A DNA stretch of 64,000 nucleotides from Colocasia esculenta (lineage: Eukaryota > Streptophyta > Magnoliopsida > Alismatales > Araceae): positions 33,190,713-33,254,712 of the forward strand of contig CM024755.1 in assembly GCA_014218235.1 (NCBI GenBank), given 5' to 3'. Both the position numbers and the translations under genes were made by a program. Below, in pieces: positions 10,760 through 22,879 of the stretch (its first letter is position 1; each line of letters begins with the position of its first letter). The notes beneath the pieces are model-generated. The model searched no databases, was not told the origin of the DNA, and saw only the letters and a list, made by a program, of their open reading frames with translations.

Positions 10760-13284
10760 GTTAGAATTTCTCCACTGCATGTTTGTCCCTTGGCATCACC
10801 TCTCTCATTAGTCCCAGGAATCTCCGAAATGGTGATTGGTGATGCTGCTTGCTTCTGGGTTCGTCTTGTTCTTGTGTCAGTGCCAGTTCTTCTTGTTGTC
10901 TGTGGGGATCTTTGTTGTTGCTTCGTCAGTCGACTGGGTTTAGTATATTCCTCCATCCGCGCATGTATTGGAAAAACTGAGCACGGTGAAGAGTCGCTAT
11001 AATGGTGGTGCTCTTCCAAGTTTGTTTACGTACGTAGGGAACCTCTATTTGTCCATGCTTGGTGGGGTTAAGCTTGTGTTTTTTGGTGATCCCCGTTTGA
11101 CATCATTGCAAAGATGCGATTTTGGGGATTAATATGTATTTTCTTGGGGGCTGTGGCTTCCAATTCGAGTCAGGACTTGCAGACCCTGTTCGAGAGATGG
11201 GTTTGGGTAGGGGTAAAACACCAGATTCCGTTTGTCGTTGTTTAATTGATCTGGCAGATCTCATCATTTCTTTTGTTTGAGTTCATGCAAGACACTGAAA
11301 ATGTAAAACCGGGTCAGTCATTCTACGAGAGGGGTGCCGGATTCTTCTTTTTCAAGAAACCGATGGACCAAAATCTAGAATCTTTTTTTTTCCTACTGGT
11401 TTTGCGAGCAGTGGTTTTCTGGATCTGTTCTACTGAAATTCATTCAAGTCTTCGGTCATTGAGTTGGTTGCCTATCTGCCCCCTGCTTGTTATGTGGTGG
11501 GAGTGGTTGTTGGAGATGTGGAGGAGGAAGGTGGGCGACTGTGAACTGGATTTGGTCTAATATTGGCGGCTGCATATTAAACAATTGGGAAGTAGTTGAG
11601 ATGTGAGGATGTTAACTTTTGGGCCTTATTTATAATCATGATAGTTTTATGTTAAATGAGACAAGAGAGTCTTGTGTTTCCAGGGGACACAATTGTGAGG
11701 CATCCAGTTAAAAAATGGTCAATCACATCACTTGAACCACTACCCTCAGCTGGGTTCAGCATTAGGGTAATGGTAGATTGGAATTGGAGGTGATGAAGCC
11801 AGTCTGCAAAACCTGCAAAGACTGATCAGGCTGGCTCCACATGCCCGAGGATGAGCACTTGGGCCAGGTGAAGATGTAGGGGGAGAACAAGAACTGCCAT
11901 TGTTGTTGCTGCTTGGTCGGTGTCGAGAGGACCTGCAAGGAAGTCAGTCCTAGGAAGGTGCCCTTGGGGTCGACCCCTCTATGTCAAAATCAGGTGGTGA
12001 CAAGCGGAAGCAAAGGGAGCTGGGGGGGGGGTTAAGTGTGAGAGAGTAGCCAAGAGATGTGGACCGGCTTCATCGGGAGGCATATTGAAATGGTTAAACC
12101 ATGTAATAGCTGAACTTCATGCCCACATATATATATAGAGATTGGAGAAATAATCATTACAACTCTCAGGAATTTGAGGGAATGCCATTTAAAGTTTGCA
12201 AATTCACCATGGAGAACCAAGCCAGAGGACAACTATGAGAAGGCATCTGGAAAGCAACATTTTCTGGGGTGACTAATTGCTTAACTGTACATTTTTGCTT
12301 ATAATGGCAAGGGAGGCTTCAGATATTATTTCCATATGAGTTTTGGTTGGAGTCTTTTCATACTATAGTTGTGCTATGGGTAGATTGACTCACTGATTAA
12401 ATCAATGTATTCCCTTGATGCCAATGTGAGTGAATATGGAAGCATATGTCTTTTCAAACATGTAGGACAGGGAGGAAATAGGGATTTTGCAAGGTTAGTT
12501 TTGATTTTACAGAGCAGTATATTTTTATTGAAGTTGTTCTATTATATAAAGTTGCATATCCACTGAGAACCATAAAAAATACAACAGTACCATGAACTTG
12601 AGAATCATCCAGTAACTGCCTTTGCCAGGCCTGACTGAGGTACACCAAGTGGAGTTAGTAATTCTAGCAAAAAAAGGTATGGCCATGTCATCATATAGTT
12701 CCCAATTCAAAATTCCAGTACTTCAGAGTTCAGACATGCGATCTTTGCATCTACTGGAGCTCTTTCAAGATTATAATGATGACTGATAGTTCAATCTCAA
12801 CCATGTTTGTAAAACCATTACACAGATGGTATTTGTCTCATCTGTCCTGTTAGAGCTAGTCGTAGTGCTTTTATGGAGGTGGATGTCTAGATTGAAACTA
12901 GTGCTAGCTTTCTATTTGTGTGACTTGCTATATCCTCTGAAAAGTTGTTCAGGTTGACGGCTTCAGAATATGACACTGCCTTCTTATGGTATGGTATAAT
13001 TAACTGAATCCATGTGATTTAGTGGTCATGGAAATTACTGGTATGGTTCAATATCTTAGTGCCCTTGTTATGAACTTGGAAATGAACCCCTTCGCTGACT
13101 GCTACAGGAGGTTATTAATTTGAATTTAGTCCATGGAGTTACTTCCCCTTCTCATTCTGCTTAGTGCATCTGTTCTTCCAAATGTATTTTCCTCAACCTT
13201 TTGATCCTTAAATCAGAAATTTTGTCTATAAGGATTAATATAGGCTCTGAAGAATGAATTATTTCTGAAAATGAATGTTGATTT

Positions 13285-13611
13285 TAACAGGGAAATATAA
13301 TAACAAAAATAACTTCAAACACAGAGAAGAAGACAGAGAAATTAATGTGGTTGGGCATTAACCTACATCCACAAAACAGGGAGCATCCTCACACACCTCC
13401 CTCTTCTGTTCATTCCATTTATATATAGTTTGCAATGTGACGTTGGCACGGAAACTTCATAAGATCTTATTGTAACAACAAGACACTCATTTTTGTCATG
13501 TTATCCTCATGGATTTCCACCGAGTGTACCATCAACAAAGTGGGGTGTTTCCACATGACTTCAGTTATTCTGAGTAAATTCGTTGCATTGGGGACACTGG
13601 TTATCTTCGTA
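13285..13611 (-). repeat. Copia 3' LTR
   Basis: It matches 55470-55803 along its length (shared blocks include GGGAAATATAATAAC, TTCATTCCATTTATATATAG and TAACAACAAGACACTC). It follows a polypurine tract on the minus strand (TGAGGGGAG, 13612-13620). Many substitutions separate the two LTRs, so this insertion is old compared with elements A and B. Confidence 0.8.
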
Positions 13612-13930
13612 CTCCCCTCAAGTTTAACGTGGGATATAGGAAGAATGTTCAACTTGCCGCAGAGATTTACAAATTTTTACTAGACAATTTTTTGTGAAGA
13701 TATCAGCAATTTGACAACAAGCAGAACTCCAGCATCCACTTTCCCATGAAACAAAATGATAGTCCAAAGCAATGTGCTTGGAATGCCCATTGGAGAACAG
13801 GATTAGAGGTCATGCTAACAGCCCCATTGTTATCGCATAAAAGCGATGGTGTACCAAATGTAAACCACATGCGGCAGAGAATGTGCAAGGATCAGAGGGC
13901 TTCCATTAGACTATCTTGTGGATTGTAACC
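13612..13930 (-). pseudogene. Copia RNase H C-terminal remnant
   Basis: Minus-strand frames read LLCDNNGAVSM-SNPV, then the degenerate end of the RNase H domain and ADIFTK-like residues, just before the polypurine tract. This is where the RNase H end of a copia pol should be. The CDN aspartate of the active site is kept, but frameshifts and a stop break the chain. Protease, integrase and reverse transcriptase are missing: the sequence passes from here straight to gag. Confidence 0.65.
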
Positions 13931-14053
13931 ATAATAAGAGTATGGAGATGGAATAAAGAAAGGATATGGTGATGATGGTGCCAAAAAACTTGAGGCGGTG
14001 CCTATGGTTTATTGGAATTTACCTGATACTTTGAAGGTGCCTTGTCCACCTGC

Positions 14054-14470
14054 CTAGAACTTGAGTGAACACTTTCCTTGACCAAAACTTGATGAGACTA
14101 AAGAAGAATCTTTCTTTGCAAGAAATACATCAGCATTGGAGCGGATACGATGTGCACGAAGACAAGTTTCTTGAGCCAAAAGATTTGGAACAAGATCATT
14201 ATAGTAAGGTAGTGGTGGATAAGCATAAACAGAAGTGACAAAACTATCGAAGCTCTCAGAAAGACCATTCAAAACCCAATTAACTTTATCCCTATCAGCA
14301 ACTGGTTGACCAATGGAGGCAAGACTATCAAATATTTTCTTAAATTGACCCAAATAATCAGAAATAGAATCATTGTCTTCCTTGCAAAGTTGAACTTCCT
14401 GTTTAAGTTGATGTTCTTTTGCCATGGAATGTTGTAGTCTTGTAGATATAACTTTTTGACATGGTTCCAT
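14054..14470 (-). pseudogene. Copia gag, C-terminal half
   Basis: The open frame shows typical copia gag (UBN2) features: SISDYLGQFKKIFDSLASIG, QPVADRDKV, a GLSESFDSFVTSV block, and a leucine/glutamate segment LLAQE with R-x-H. It stops shortly after the expected gag core, before any zinc knuckle. Its upstream half is at 54999-55448, moved away by the nest. The left edge of the nest is at 14470/14471 within the IWNHV region. Confidence 0.75.
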
Positions 14471-15145
14471 ATTGTTGCACCGGATTTTATCTGATCCCCC
14501 TTTGGGGAACAAGAAGAAAGAAGAGAAAGGGGGGAACCTTACCTCCGTTGCTGCCTAAAGAAGCAGCCCTGCCGCCGCCCGCAGCTGCAGCCACCGCCTT
14601 GCTCCACTGCTCTGCTCGCCACTGCCGCCGTCGGAAGCCGTGCTCACCGTCGTCGCCGCAGGAGAAAGACGCTATCGCTGTCGCCGCCGCCGCTGCTCCC
14701 CTACGCAACCGCCATCGTCGCTGCCTCTGCACGCCGCCACTGCCACTGCTACCCTTGCACGACGCCGGCCAAGCGAGGAAGAGAGGAGGAGGAGGCCGCG
14801 CGCCTCCTCCCTCTCAATTGCCTCTCTCTCTTTCGGTTTCTCTCTCGATACCCTAAGCCCCAAAATGCAAAAGAAAGGAAGAAAAGAGGGGAAGAGAAGG
14901 AAAGAAAGAAAGTAAGGGGGGAAAAGTAAAAAATGCCAAATGAAACTTGTCTGAACAAATTTTCTAAACTTGCCGGAACGATGCAAACTTTTCGGAACGG
15001 GATCTCTCCTCCTTCCCTTATAAAAGGGAGGGGCAGCCCAAGCTATAAGGGAGGATTTTCTGGACTTCTTAAAGAAGGATGGTTTCTGAAGACTGCAAGG
15101 CAGTTTAAGAGAGAGGGTCTGCAAGGCAGTCTTAAGGAAGGATAG
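14471..15145 (+). repeat. Gypsy-type LTR, first part (U3 to R), oldest element of the nest
   Basis: It starts TGTTGCACCGG immediately after the copia target sequence TTCCATAT. Like the LTRs of elements A and B it has a GC-rich U3, a TATA-type site (CTTATAAAAGGG near 15018), and then GACTGCAAGGCAG and GGTCTGCAAGGCAG direct repeats. It is broken at 15145 by the next repeat. The matching last part of the LTR is at about 20525-21299. Proline/arginine-rich frames in the U3 (for example 14461-14856) are composition artefacts. Confidence 0.6.
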
Positions 15146-16420
15146 CCTAGAGAGGGGGGGGGGGGGTGAATAGATTATCTGAAAATACCAATAAAAATCA
15201 CCACTTGAAAATTTTTGTTAGTGAATGTAGTTGTGTGCAGTAGAGAGTAGTAGTACGGAAGTAATTTAAACAAACAATCACACAAATGAACATAGATAAT
15301 TTATCTTGATTCGATACTTCTCAAATGAAAGACCTACATCCAGTCCCCAAGCAAATCTTGGGATTTCACTAACCAGGGTACAATCCCTTTAAGGATATAC
15401 AAATCCTTAGCTTCCCGCTGGTTCTCTTCTTTACGAATAGGAAGGAAACTCACTTCTGTTACAGGTTAAGAAACCACCCTCCTGGAACAAACCCCAGTGC
15501 GGTTCTGCTAGACTTAAACCCCTAGCTAGGTTCTGCTGACACCAACCCCAGCTAGGTTCTTCCCTTAACCTAAGGGAAACACTGTGTACAGTCCCAAAGT
15601 CGGACAGAATCCACCAGCACCCTGCTGGCCTTCTCTTCACACAGGAAGATGAATACTGTATACAGTCCTACAGCTGGAAACAAATCTTTCTTAGAAAAGA
15701 AAGAACAGACAAAGAGCTATACAAGATGAACACTAAGGAACTCAAACTCTCAGCTCACAGACTCTCCCCCAGATTTACAATGATGCACACAGAGAGTGAA
15801 GAAAGAAAAGCTCGAATGCTTGAAGACTTCAGATGGTTGCTTGCGCGCACACTTCTTCTTGGGCTCTAGCTCTTTCTCTCTTGCTATGAGTGTGTATGGC
15901 GTTAAGGCTTCTCACTGGATGTACACTCCTTGAATGATTTTCAGGTTTGCTCTATGTGTTGTTCTTCATAGCCTTCATCCTTATATGGAGGAAGAAGAGA
16001 TCCGTTGACAGGGTGGGCGTTGAAGTTCTTGGATCCGTTGAGATTCCTTCTAGCCCTTGTTCTTCTTCTTATTCTTCTTCTTCTATCTTTGTGTCTAACA
16101 GATGTTTGCTCGAGTCCTAACGGATTCCTCATGTGAAACCTAGACTCCTGTAGACATTTAATGCATGGAAGAGAATGTTAGACTTTAAAAATATTGCATT
16201 AGATAGCCCATACCTTCTTATGTGCAGAGGTCCGTGATTTCCGCTGACATCCAGATATGTTAGGTAAGACCTTTGCTTTTTAGCATAAGGAAGGAGTTCT
16301 TTTAGTCCTTATTTTCTGCTAACTCTTTTTCTTACTTACCCTGATAAGATAGAAGGTATACAACAAAAAGATCTTCAGTCAGACAGAGAAATAATAAGTT
16401 AAACATATGAAGTACATTTG
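15146..16420. repeat. Unclassified dispersed-type repeat beginning with a G run
   Basis: It opens with a 13-G run and GTGAATAGATTATC, a start (GGGGGGGTGAATAG) seen in a class of plant repeats whose type I cannot fix. The body is non-coding with the near-repeats CCCCAGTGCGGTTCTGCT, CCTAGCTAGGTTCTGCT and CCCAGCTAGGTTCTTC (15495-15570), and two copies of a TGTA(T)ACAGTCC motif. It interrupts the LTR that began at 14471. Confidence 0.45.
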
Positions 16421-16439
16421 AACTTTCATTTTGGGTGTT

Positions 16440-16880
16440 AAAGACATTTTGAAATATTTGAAAGCTAATCGATGTGAGTCATAATAACAATCGATATGAA
16501 ATTATGTTTATAACACCAATTGTTATGATATAACAACAATCGATATGAAATATAATATTTGTTAAGCAATCGATGTGTTATAACAGCAATCGATATGAAA
16601 TGAACGACAATCAATGTGTAATTTAAAGACAATCGATGTGCATAACAACAATCGATAAAAGATGATTGATTGGTCAAGGAAACAACATAAACAGTCGAAG
16701 TGAAGCTTCAGATGGCCAAAATATAATATAATCGGTCGAAGTGAAGCTTCGGATATGACGAAGTGTAATTTCAGATATGACGAAGTGAAGCTTCATATAA
16801 AACAGATTATAACGCTGTCGGTCGAAGTGAAATTCAGATGTGACGAAGTTAGCTTCGGATATGACGAAGTGAATTTCAGA
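16440..16880. repeat. Two degenerate short tandem arrays (ATCGAT and GAAGTGAAGCTTC types)
   Basis: 16460-16675 repeats ACAATCGATATGAAAT / CAATCGATGTG-like units about 30 times-of-ten bases apart at irregular spacing. 16690-16880 repeats GGTCGAAGTGAAGCTTCGGA and ATATGACGAAGTG. The second array resumes at 20518-20790 after the hAT insertion. The GAAGCTTC core is palindromic. Confidence 0.65.
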
Positions 16881-17478
16881 TCAATATTTAAAAACTCGAC
16901 TGGATCAGGATCAGATCGGCCGATCTGAGTCGATTTTGGGCCGCCTGATTCGATCCGAGGTAACCCATCCAGTCCTGGCTAGCAGATCGGACCGGATCGG
17001 GCAGGCTTGGATGGATCTCCGATCTCGACCCGATCTGCCTCGGATCAATCCGGATCGATTTGATCCGGTTCAAACGGCTAGTTTGAAACTAGCCATTGGG
17101 GGGAGCTCCCCAACAGCCAGAAACGGCTAGTTTGGTCCCTTGGTGGCCTTGGGGGTCTATATAAACCTCCCAAAGGCCCCTATTATGCTTCAAACTCAAG
17201 TGTTGAGTTGTCCTCCCCTCCTACCAACCTTTGGGCATTCTCTCTCTCACTCGGGCGCTCTTTTACACTATTGCGAGGCGATCTCATCTTTCACTCTCTT
17301 GCTCTTCGTCTTCGGGCTCTCTCACACACACACACTCTCGACCCGAACTCTTGGCTGCGATTGCTCTCTCTCTCTCAACCCCACAAAAATTTATTTATTT
17401 TTGTTTGTTTATTTTTTAACTTATTTTTTGTGTTCTAACTTATAAGCACCTTTCATTGTAAATTGCAAGACACAAGTC

Positions 17479-17845
17479 ATGGCCGCCGAAGGCAGTGCTC
17501 CCCAATCTTCAAGCAACCCTCCTAGCGTCGATTCTGCTTGGGCTCATTGTACCGTTGTAGACATGGGCCGAAGGAAGGTCCAATGCAAGTATTGTAATTG
17601 GGTCTTATCGGGCGGCGTGTGGCGTTTAAAATAACATCTAACAGGAATTAAAGGTGAGGTGGCACCATGTTTGAGAGTTTCTTCCGAAGTTTGAATACAA
17701 TTTTGCCAATACATGAAGGAGAATGAGACATCCAAAGCGAATATTACTAGAAGATGCTAAGAAATCCGAGAAGAGTTGTCAGCCCCTCCTTGAAGGTCCG
17801 TGGATGAGATACATTTATCAAGAGGGAGACAAACAATTAATCTTG
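17479..17845 (+). pseudogene. hAT transposase N-terminus with BED zinc finger
   Basis: ATG at 17479 starts MAAEGSAP, then SAWAHCTV, RRKVQCKYCNWVLSGGV-RLK and HLTGI-G. This is a BED-type zinc finger (C-x2-C with a downstream HL-G). The ligand pattern is damaged: a TAA falls within the finger after RLK, and two more stops follow near 17690 and 17760. BED fingers bind transposon ends. The sequence ends in an acidic NLDDDEE tract, typical of the linker before the DUF659 catalytic part, which is missing. Confidence 0.65.
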
Positions 17846-17949
17846 ATGACGATGAAGAAGGTTAGTTAACTTAGTTTAGTAACTTTAGTTCAAAACTTCA
17901 AAAGCCCTCATTATACATCATCAACAAGTTTTTTACATTATCTATCTCC

Positions 17950-18681
17950 TATTATAGAACAATTTTGTCGGGCATCGCAAATAAGTACTCCTAGTGAGGG
18001 CTCCGATCATGGAGGAGATGTCAGCAGCGTACCAGCACTGCCACCAGACCCTATTGTATTCACTGAAGAGGAAGACTTCACCCATACTACTCAAGATGAG
18101 CACTATGAGAGTAGGCAAGGGAGGGAAGCACAACAAACCTCAAGTGAACATTATGCACGGAAGGGGAAGAAAGTGACATCTCAATTCTAAGGATTAGGGC
18201 AAGGCCAACGAGCATCTGAAGATTTGGGATACAATCCCAACTTCATTCCATATAGACGAAATTGGTTAATGAAGAAGAAAAAGATGCAAGAGGAGTGGGA
18301 GCATCAAGAGAAGCTACGGATGGAGCTTGAGACCATGGAGCAAGCCTCAAATACATCATCTTATACTTCCACGGAAAGATACTACCAAGGGCAGGGAGGC
18401 TACTTGGCATATCCTCAATACCCGGATGCATCATATTACACTGGAGGTGGAGCATATGCACAATCTACGGAGTCCGATTCGCATTCACATGACTCATATG
18501 AGTAATATGGCTCATATCAAGTGCTGAAAATACCTGGATACACACCCATTACTATCATATATGTGAACACAGATGCACATAGTCAATATTTGACTCAATA
18601 CGAGGCATATTACCAACATTATATGTCTTGGACAGATATTGTAGACCTTATGTCCAGACAATATAATGTGCGGTTCCAATA
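17950..18681 (+). pseudogene. hAT transposase C-terminal tail remnant
   Basis: A long frame with one TAA at 18188 and a TAA at 18503. It has SEGSDHGGDVSS, an acidic EEEDFTH stretch, the open block 18224-18505 with a charged coiled stretch (KKKKMQEEWEHQEKLRMELE), then Y/S-rich YYQGQGGYLAYPQYPD. Low-complexity tyrosine-rich tails like this follow the dimerisation domain in some BED-type plant hAT proteins. The dimerisation domain itself is not seen, so the deletion removed the whole centre. Confidence 0.5.
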
Positions 18682-18761
18682 AAGTAGTTTTATTCCTTTT
18701 CCTTCCACCAATGATGTATCATGTCTTTTTTCATATATTTCAGTTCATAATATAAATGTTG

Positions 18762-20342
18762 TAAGACCCGGTTTCCGGCTTTCCTTCCGGTGTCTTGGAT
18801 AACTGGCCACTAATGCGTCCAGGCTTGGCGACGCGTTAGTGTCGCGTCGTGGGTGCACGACGCGACCGTCATCCTTGTCGCGACGAGCGTGTGCGTCGCA
18901 TTCCTATCGCTCCCGGCTTCTCCGTCGCGTCTTCGTGTTGCGCCCGGTCAACGGGTTGCGATAGCTTTCTGTCCTTTCGGTCGTCTGACGCCTGTCAGGG
19001 TGGCAGGTGTGTCAGTACAGCCTGTCGCGTTGTCACGGCGTCCGTGGGGGATGCGTTCTTGTCGCGGTCCGTTGACCCGTCGAGTTAAGGTTCTTAACGC
19101 GACGGGGCAGTCCGTCGCGTCTCGGGGGCCGAAGGCTAAAAGCCTTGGCCAGCGCCCCTTTCCCCCTTCTCTCCTCTTCTTCCCTTTCCCTTCTTCTCCG
19201 GCGATGGGGAGGTTCCCCTCCGGCGATCGGGGCATGGTGGCGCCGGCAGGCTCGTGGCGGAGCGGCGTCGTGGAGCGAGGAGGAGGTGTCGTGCCGTCGT
19301 GAAGGCCCTCTTTGGGGTTCGTCCTTCGTAACTGGTAGGGATTGCTTAAACCCTTCTCGATCCGGGTGGATTGGGAGCCCCTCGCGGTTTATAGATAGTG
19401 TTTACTGCTTTCCCATGCTCCCCTCCCCCGTGTGGAATGTTTGTAGCTCGTGGGCGGCCCCGGGATCGAGGATCCCATCGGTTTGCTCTCTGCTGATGTC
19501 GCGACGGATCGGCGCGGCAGTCCGTCGCGTCTCGGGGGCCGAAGGCTAAAAGCCTTGGCCAGCGCCCTTTCCCCCTTCTCTCCTCTTCTTCCCTTTCCCT
19601 TCTTCTCCGGCGATGGGGAGGTTCCCCTCCGCGATCGGGGCATGGTGGCGCCGGCAGGCTCGTGGCGGAGCGGTCGTCGTGGAGCGAGGAGGAGGTGTCG
19701 TCCCGTCGTGAAGGCCCTCTTTGGGGTTCGTCCTTCGTAACTGGTAGGATTGCTTAAACCCTCTCGATCCGGGTGGATTGGGCCCTCGCGGTTTATAGAT
19801 AGTGTTTAATGCTTTCCCCATCTCCCCTCCCCCGTGTGGAATGTTTAGCTCGTGGGCGGCCCCGGGATCGAGGATCCCATCGGTTTGCCTCTCTGCTGAT
19901 GTCGCGACGGCTCGGCGCGTCGCAACATCAGAAGAGGCGTCGGCCTGGTCGGGCGCGACCTTATCGTGACGCGTGTGGCGGTCGCGATAAGGGTCGTTGT
20001 CGCGACGCGTTTCTTGGTAGCGACAGGGTTTGCTGTCGCGACGCTTCGCCGGTCACGACAAGGCTCTCGCGGTGCCCTTCCCCATCGCGATGGTGTCGCG
20101 ACGGCCTTGGGGGTCGCGACAGTACCTGTGTTGCCTCGGGTGCTTCCGTGGGCCCGGTTGTGTGTCGGGGTATGCCCCTTAAGGACTGCACCTTCCTTCT
20201 TGTATCTGTACTTTTGTTATAGTTATTTAAATTCAGTACATATGTCACTAAACTATTTCTTCTAACCCTTCCGGATCTTCAGATCTGTAGGTGCGACGCG
20301 AATTTCGGGTCCCTGGCGGGGTCCGGGAGGTCGGGTCATTAC
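18762..20342. mobile_element. GC-rich LTR-like insert inside the hAT element
   Basis: It starts TGTAAGACCCGG and ends GGTCGGGTCATTACA, with AATGT(T) on both sides (18757-18762 and 20342-20347). This suits a solo LTR or a short LTR-type element. The interior is very CpG-rich and full of GTCGCGAC and GCGACGCG motifs, in contrast to the AT-rich neighbours. It carries a tandem duplication at 19108-19917. No TE protein is seen; its many overlapping frames are a result of GC content. Confidence 0.55.
19108..19917. repeat. Two tandem copies of a 410-bp unit
   Basis: Unit 1 starts with CAGTCCGTCGCGTCTCGGGG at 19108 and unit 2 with the same bases at 19518. Both run through GGCGATGGGGAGGTTCCCCT to TGCTGATGTCGCGACGG. 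Unit 2 is about 10 bases shorter, mostly by one-base losses in homopolymers. Confidence 0.85.
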
Positions 20343-20517
20343 AATGTTTCTGTTTTTCCTATTTTTTCATATTTTTTCTAATGTTTTTTAATTTTTGAGG
20401 GGGCCGATCTAGCCTCCATTAGCTCGACCGGGATAGCCCGACTCGGGATCGGGATCAGACGATCCGATCGGTTTGGGGTCGTCGATCTGGGACTGATTGC
20501 CGGGTTCTAATCCTTGC

Positions 20518-21299
20518 TCAGATATGACGAAGTGTAACTTTGGATGAACAGAAAATAACGTTGTCGGTCGAAGTTGAAATATACAGTCGGTCGAAGTGAA
20601 CTTCGTATATAACTTCGGATATGACGAAGTTAGACTTCGACTAATCACGACAAAAAATATGCATGATGAAGTGCCAACTTCGGATATAGCGAAGTGGATT
20701 TTGGATACGACGAAGTTAGTTTCATATATGACAAAGTAAGCTTTCGACTGAACATGATCAAAACATGCCTGACGAAGTTGAAACTCAGTGTAAATTTATA
20801 ATGATAATGCAAGAATATCTTGTATTTATAAGAGAAACATGATATAAAATATATTAATGATATTTTAAGTTAAACATATGTTTTGTTATCACCAAAATAA
20901 AAGGTAAAATAAATGAGTGGTTTAACAATAAATATATGATGAAAATGATTAAATAAATAATTTAAAATAAATAAAAATGAGAAAATAAATAAATAATAAA
21001 TAAAAATGAAATAAAATAACAGAAAATTCAATAATAATAATAAAATAGATCTGTGCTTGCAGCCTTATTTTCCTCATGTGCAATTCATTCTCTTTAATTG
21101 TGAGTTATGTTCTTTTATTTTAAAGGGGTTGTCTGATGGTTAATCAAGGGTGGTCAGTCCTTTGTACTGATGTAATTAACACTGATCTTGGCCAGTGAGG
21201 AGAGGTCAAACGAACTTATAAAAATATGTCAATGTAATTAAATAAAATAAAAAATACACAAAAAATTTATTTTCAAAGATTAAAAAAATGTTCTCACAC
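20518..21299 (+). repeat. Gypsy-type LTR, last part (U5), of the element begun at 14471
   Basis: After the resumed GAAGTGAAGCTTC array and an AT-rich AATAAATAAA zone, 21050-21299 matches the last 250 bp of the A and B LTRs: GTGAGTTATGTTCTTT, TTGTCTGATGGTTAATCAAG, TAATTAACACTGA and an ending in TTCTCACA. No primer binding site follows, unlike A, B and C, so the internal part of this element has been lost or replaced. Confidence 0.6.
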
Positions 21300-22261
21300 A
21301 TATCTTAGTGTGGAAAAAGGAATCAGATCGGCCCAGGGACCATTGGATTGGATCAGTCAAGATTTTAAATATTTTTTTAGAATAGAAAAAATAAAAATCA
21401 GAAAAAATTCAGGAAAAATCATAAAATTAGAAAACATGTCTTCAATATTTACATATATTTATGATATATTTAATCATGTATATAAATTTACACATTCATA
21501 TATATATATATGTATATATGTAATCATATGTATATGTACATATCATATCAATATCAATATGCAAACATAATTAATATGTATATTTTTATAAATGTGTACA
21601 TCATACGTATATCACAATCATTAGATTGTGGTCAGTGCTGGAATAGGGAGCTTGTAGCCTTGAATTCTCCATTGTGCGAGTACGCATACACGGATCAACC
21701 TGTGTGGTCAAGTCGCACTGATTAATCTAAGCGGCCAGGTAGCAGGGGTCAAGGGGGCAGTGCCCCTTGGGTGGTTTTAAGGGGAGGAGTACCCGAAAAG
21801 AAAGTTTTAATTTGTAAAGCAAAGGGACATACATCATTTGTTTATACATGTGTTTATGATATATGCAATCATGTATATAAATTTACACATTCATATATGT
21901 CACCATATTGTTGGTACATAAAATTTTCCAACTCAAAAACACCCATTCCCAACCCAAAAGACACCAAAAATACCCAAACCCCTCCAAAATCCCAAACTCA
22001 TAAATTTCCCAAAACTCTCGTCTCAGGAAAATCCCCAATTTCTCAAAACCCAACTCGAAAATATTTAAAACCCAAAATCCTCAAAATACCTATTTCTAAT
22101 AATTTCTAGAAATTTTAAAAATTCCAAAATACCAAAAATCCGTCAAAATCTGAAAATTCCCTCAAATACCAAAAATCCTCCAAGAAACCCCAAAATACCA
22201 AAAACTTTCCCAAAATTCTTAAAAAACCCATAAAAAACTAAAAAAACCCTAAAAATAGGCC
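21300..22261. other. Non-coding AT-rich and C/A-rich low-complexity DNA
   Basis: A block with TATGTTTATGATATATG and ATCATGTATATAAATTTAC occurs twice (about 21440-21505 and 21830-21897). 21915-22260 is a C/A-rich tract of CCAAAATACC-like units. No gene is seen. Confidence 0.5.
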
Positions 22262-22870
22262 CAAATACCCCACCTTCAGCTAGGCCAAAACAGGAGGTGG
22301 GTTACCTTTGGTTTCACCCAACCAAACCGGAGGTGGGATACCTCTGGTAGCCCAAACCAGAGGTAGGCCCCCTCCTCCGATCCTTGGGTGCCTTTGGTTG
22401 CACCCCCAACCGGAGGCACCCACTTCCAGTCCACCCCACCTCCATCGGAGGTGGGGTGCCTCCGGTCCCCCTCCTTCCAAACCGGGGGGGGGGGGGTGCC
22501 TTTGGTACCCCCTCCAACCGTAGGTGGGTGCCTCCGGTTGCCACCCAACCGAGGGGGTCCCCTCCTCCTCCTCTTCAACCCCCCCAACCAGAGGGGGGTA
22601 CCTCTGATACCACCTTCAAACCGGAGTACCCACCTCCGATCACCCCCTCTCCAACCGGAGGGGGGGTACCTCCAGTTCCCCTCCTCTTCACCCCCTTCAC
22701 TTCTATAAAAGGAAGGGGGGGGGGTCCTCCTCTGAAAGGGGCTTTTGGCCCCCCATCCCCAAGGGGGTTTCTCCCCCTCTTTTTCCCTCTCTTGGACCCA
22801 TTGGCTTCCAAGGGGCTTTTGCTCACCTCCAAGGGGCCTTTTGCCCATCTCCACTGGAGGCACCCCACCT
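22262..22870. repeat. Degenerate GGAGGTGGG / CCTCCGGT tandem repeats
   Basis: Units of about 40-45 bp alternate GGAGGTGGGTGCCTCCGGT with CCCCCAACC, and include two long G runs (near 22488 and 22718). Open frames on both strands with P/G-rich products come from the repeat and do not resemble proteins. Confidence 0.65.
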
Positions 22871-22879
22871 CTGGAAATT

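Larger units (their letters stand above)
16882..20516 (+). mobile_element. Non-autonomous hAT element with BED finger transposase remnants
   Basis: It splits the GAAGTGAAGCTTC array. The termini are CAATATTTAAAAACTCG on the left and CGGGTTCTAATCCTTG on the right, which match imperfectly as inverted repeats. TCAGAT lies on both sides (16876-16881 and 20518-20523) as a decayed 8-bp duplication. Next to each terminus is a GATCGG/CCGATC-rich subterminal zone. Inside are the first and last parts of a hAT transposase and a 1.58-kb GC-rich insert. The catalytic middle is absent, so it is non-autonomous. Confidence 0.65.

Noticed and set aside
11246..11560. Possible extra exon in the host intron
   Set aside because: The 104-codon frame has no domain, no good splice sites in phase with exon 1 or 2, and an F/L/W-rich chance composition.
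19145..20265. Protein genes in the GC-rich insert
   Set aside because: Frames are not conserved between the two 410-bp tandem units, as expected for composition artefacts.
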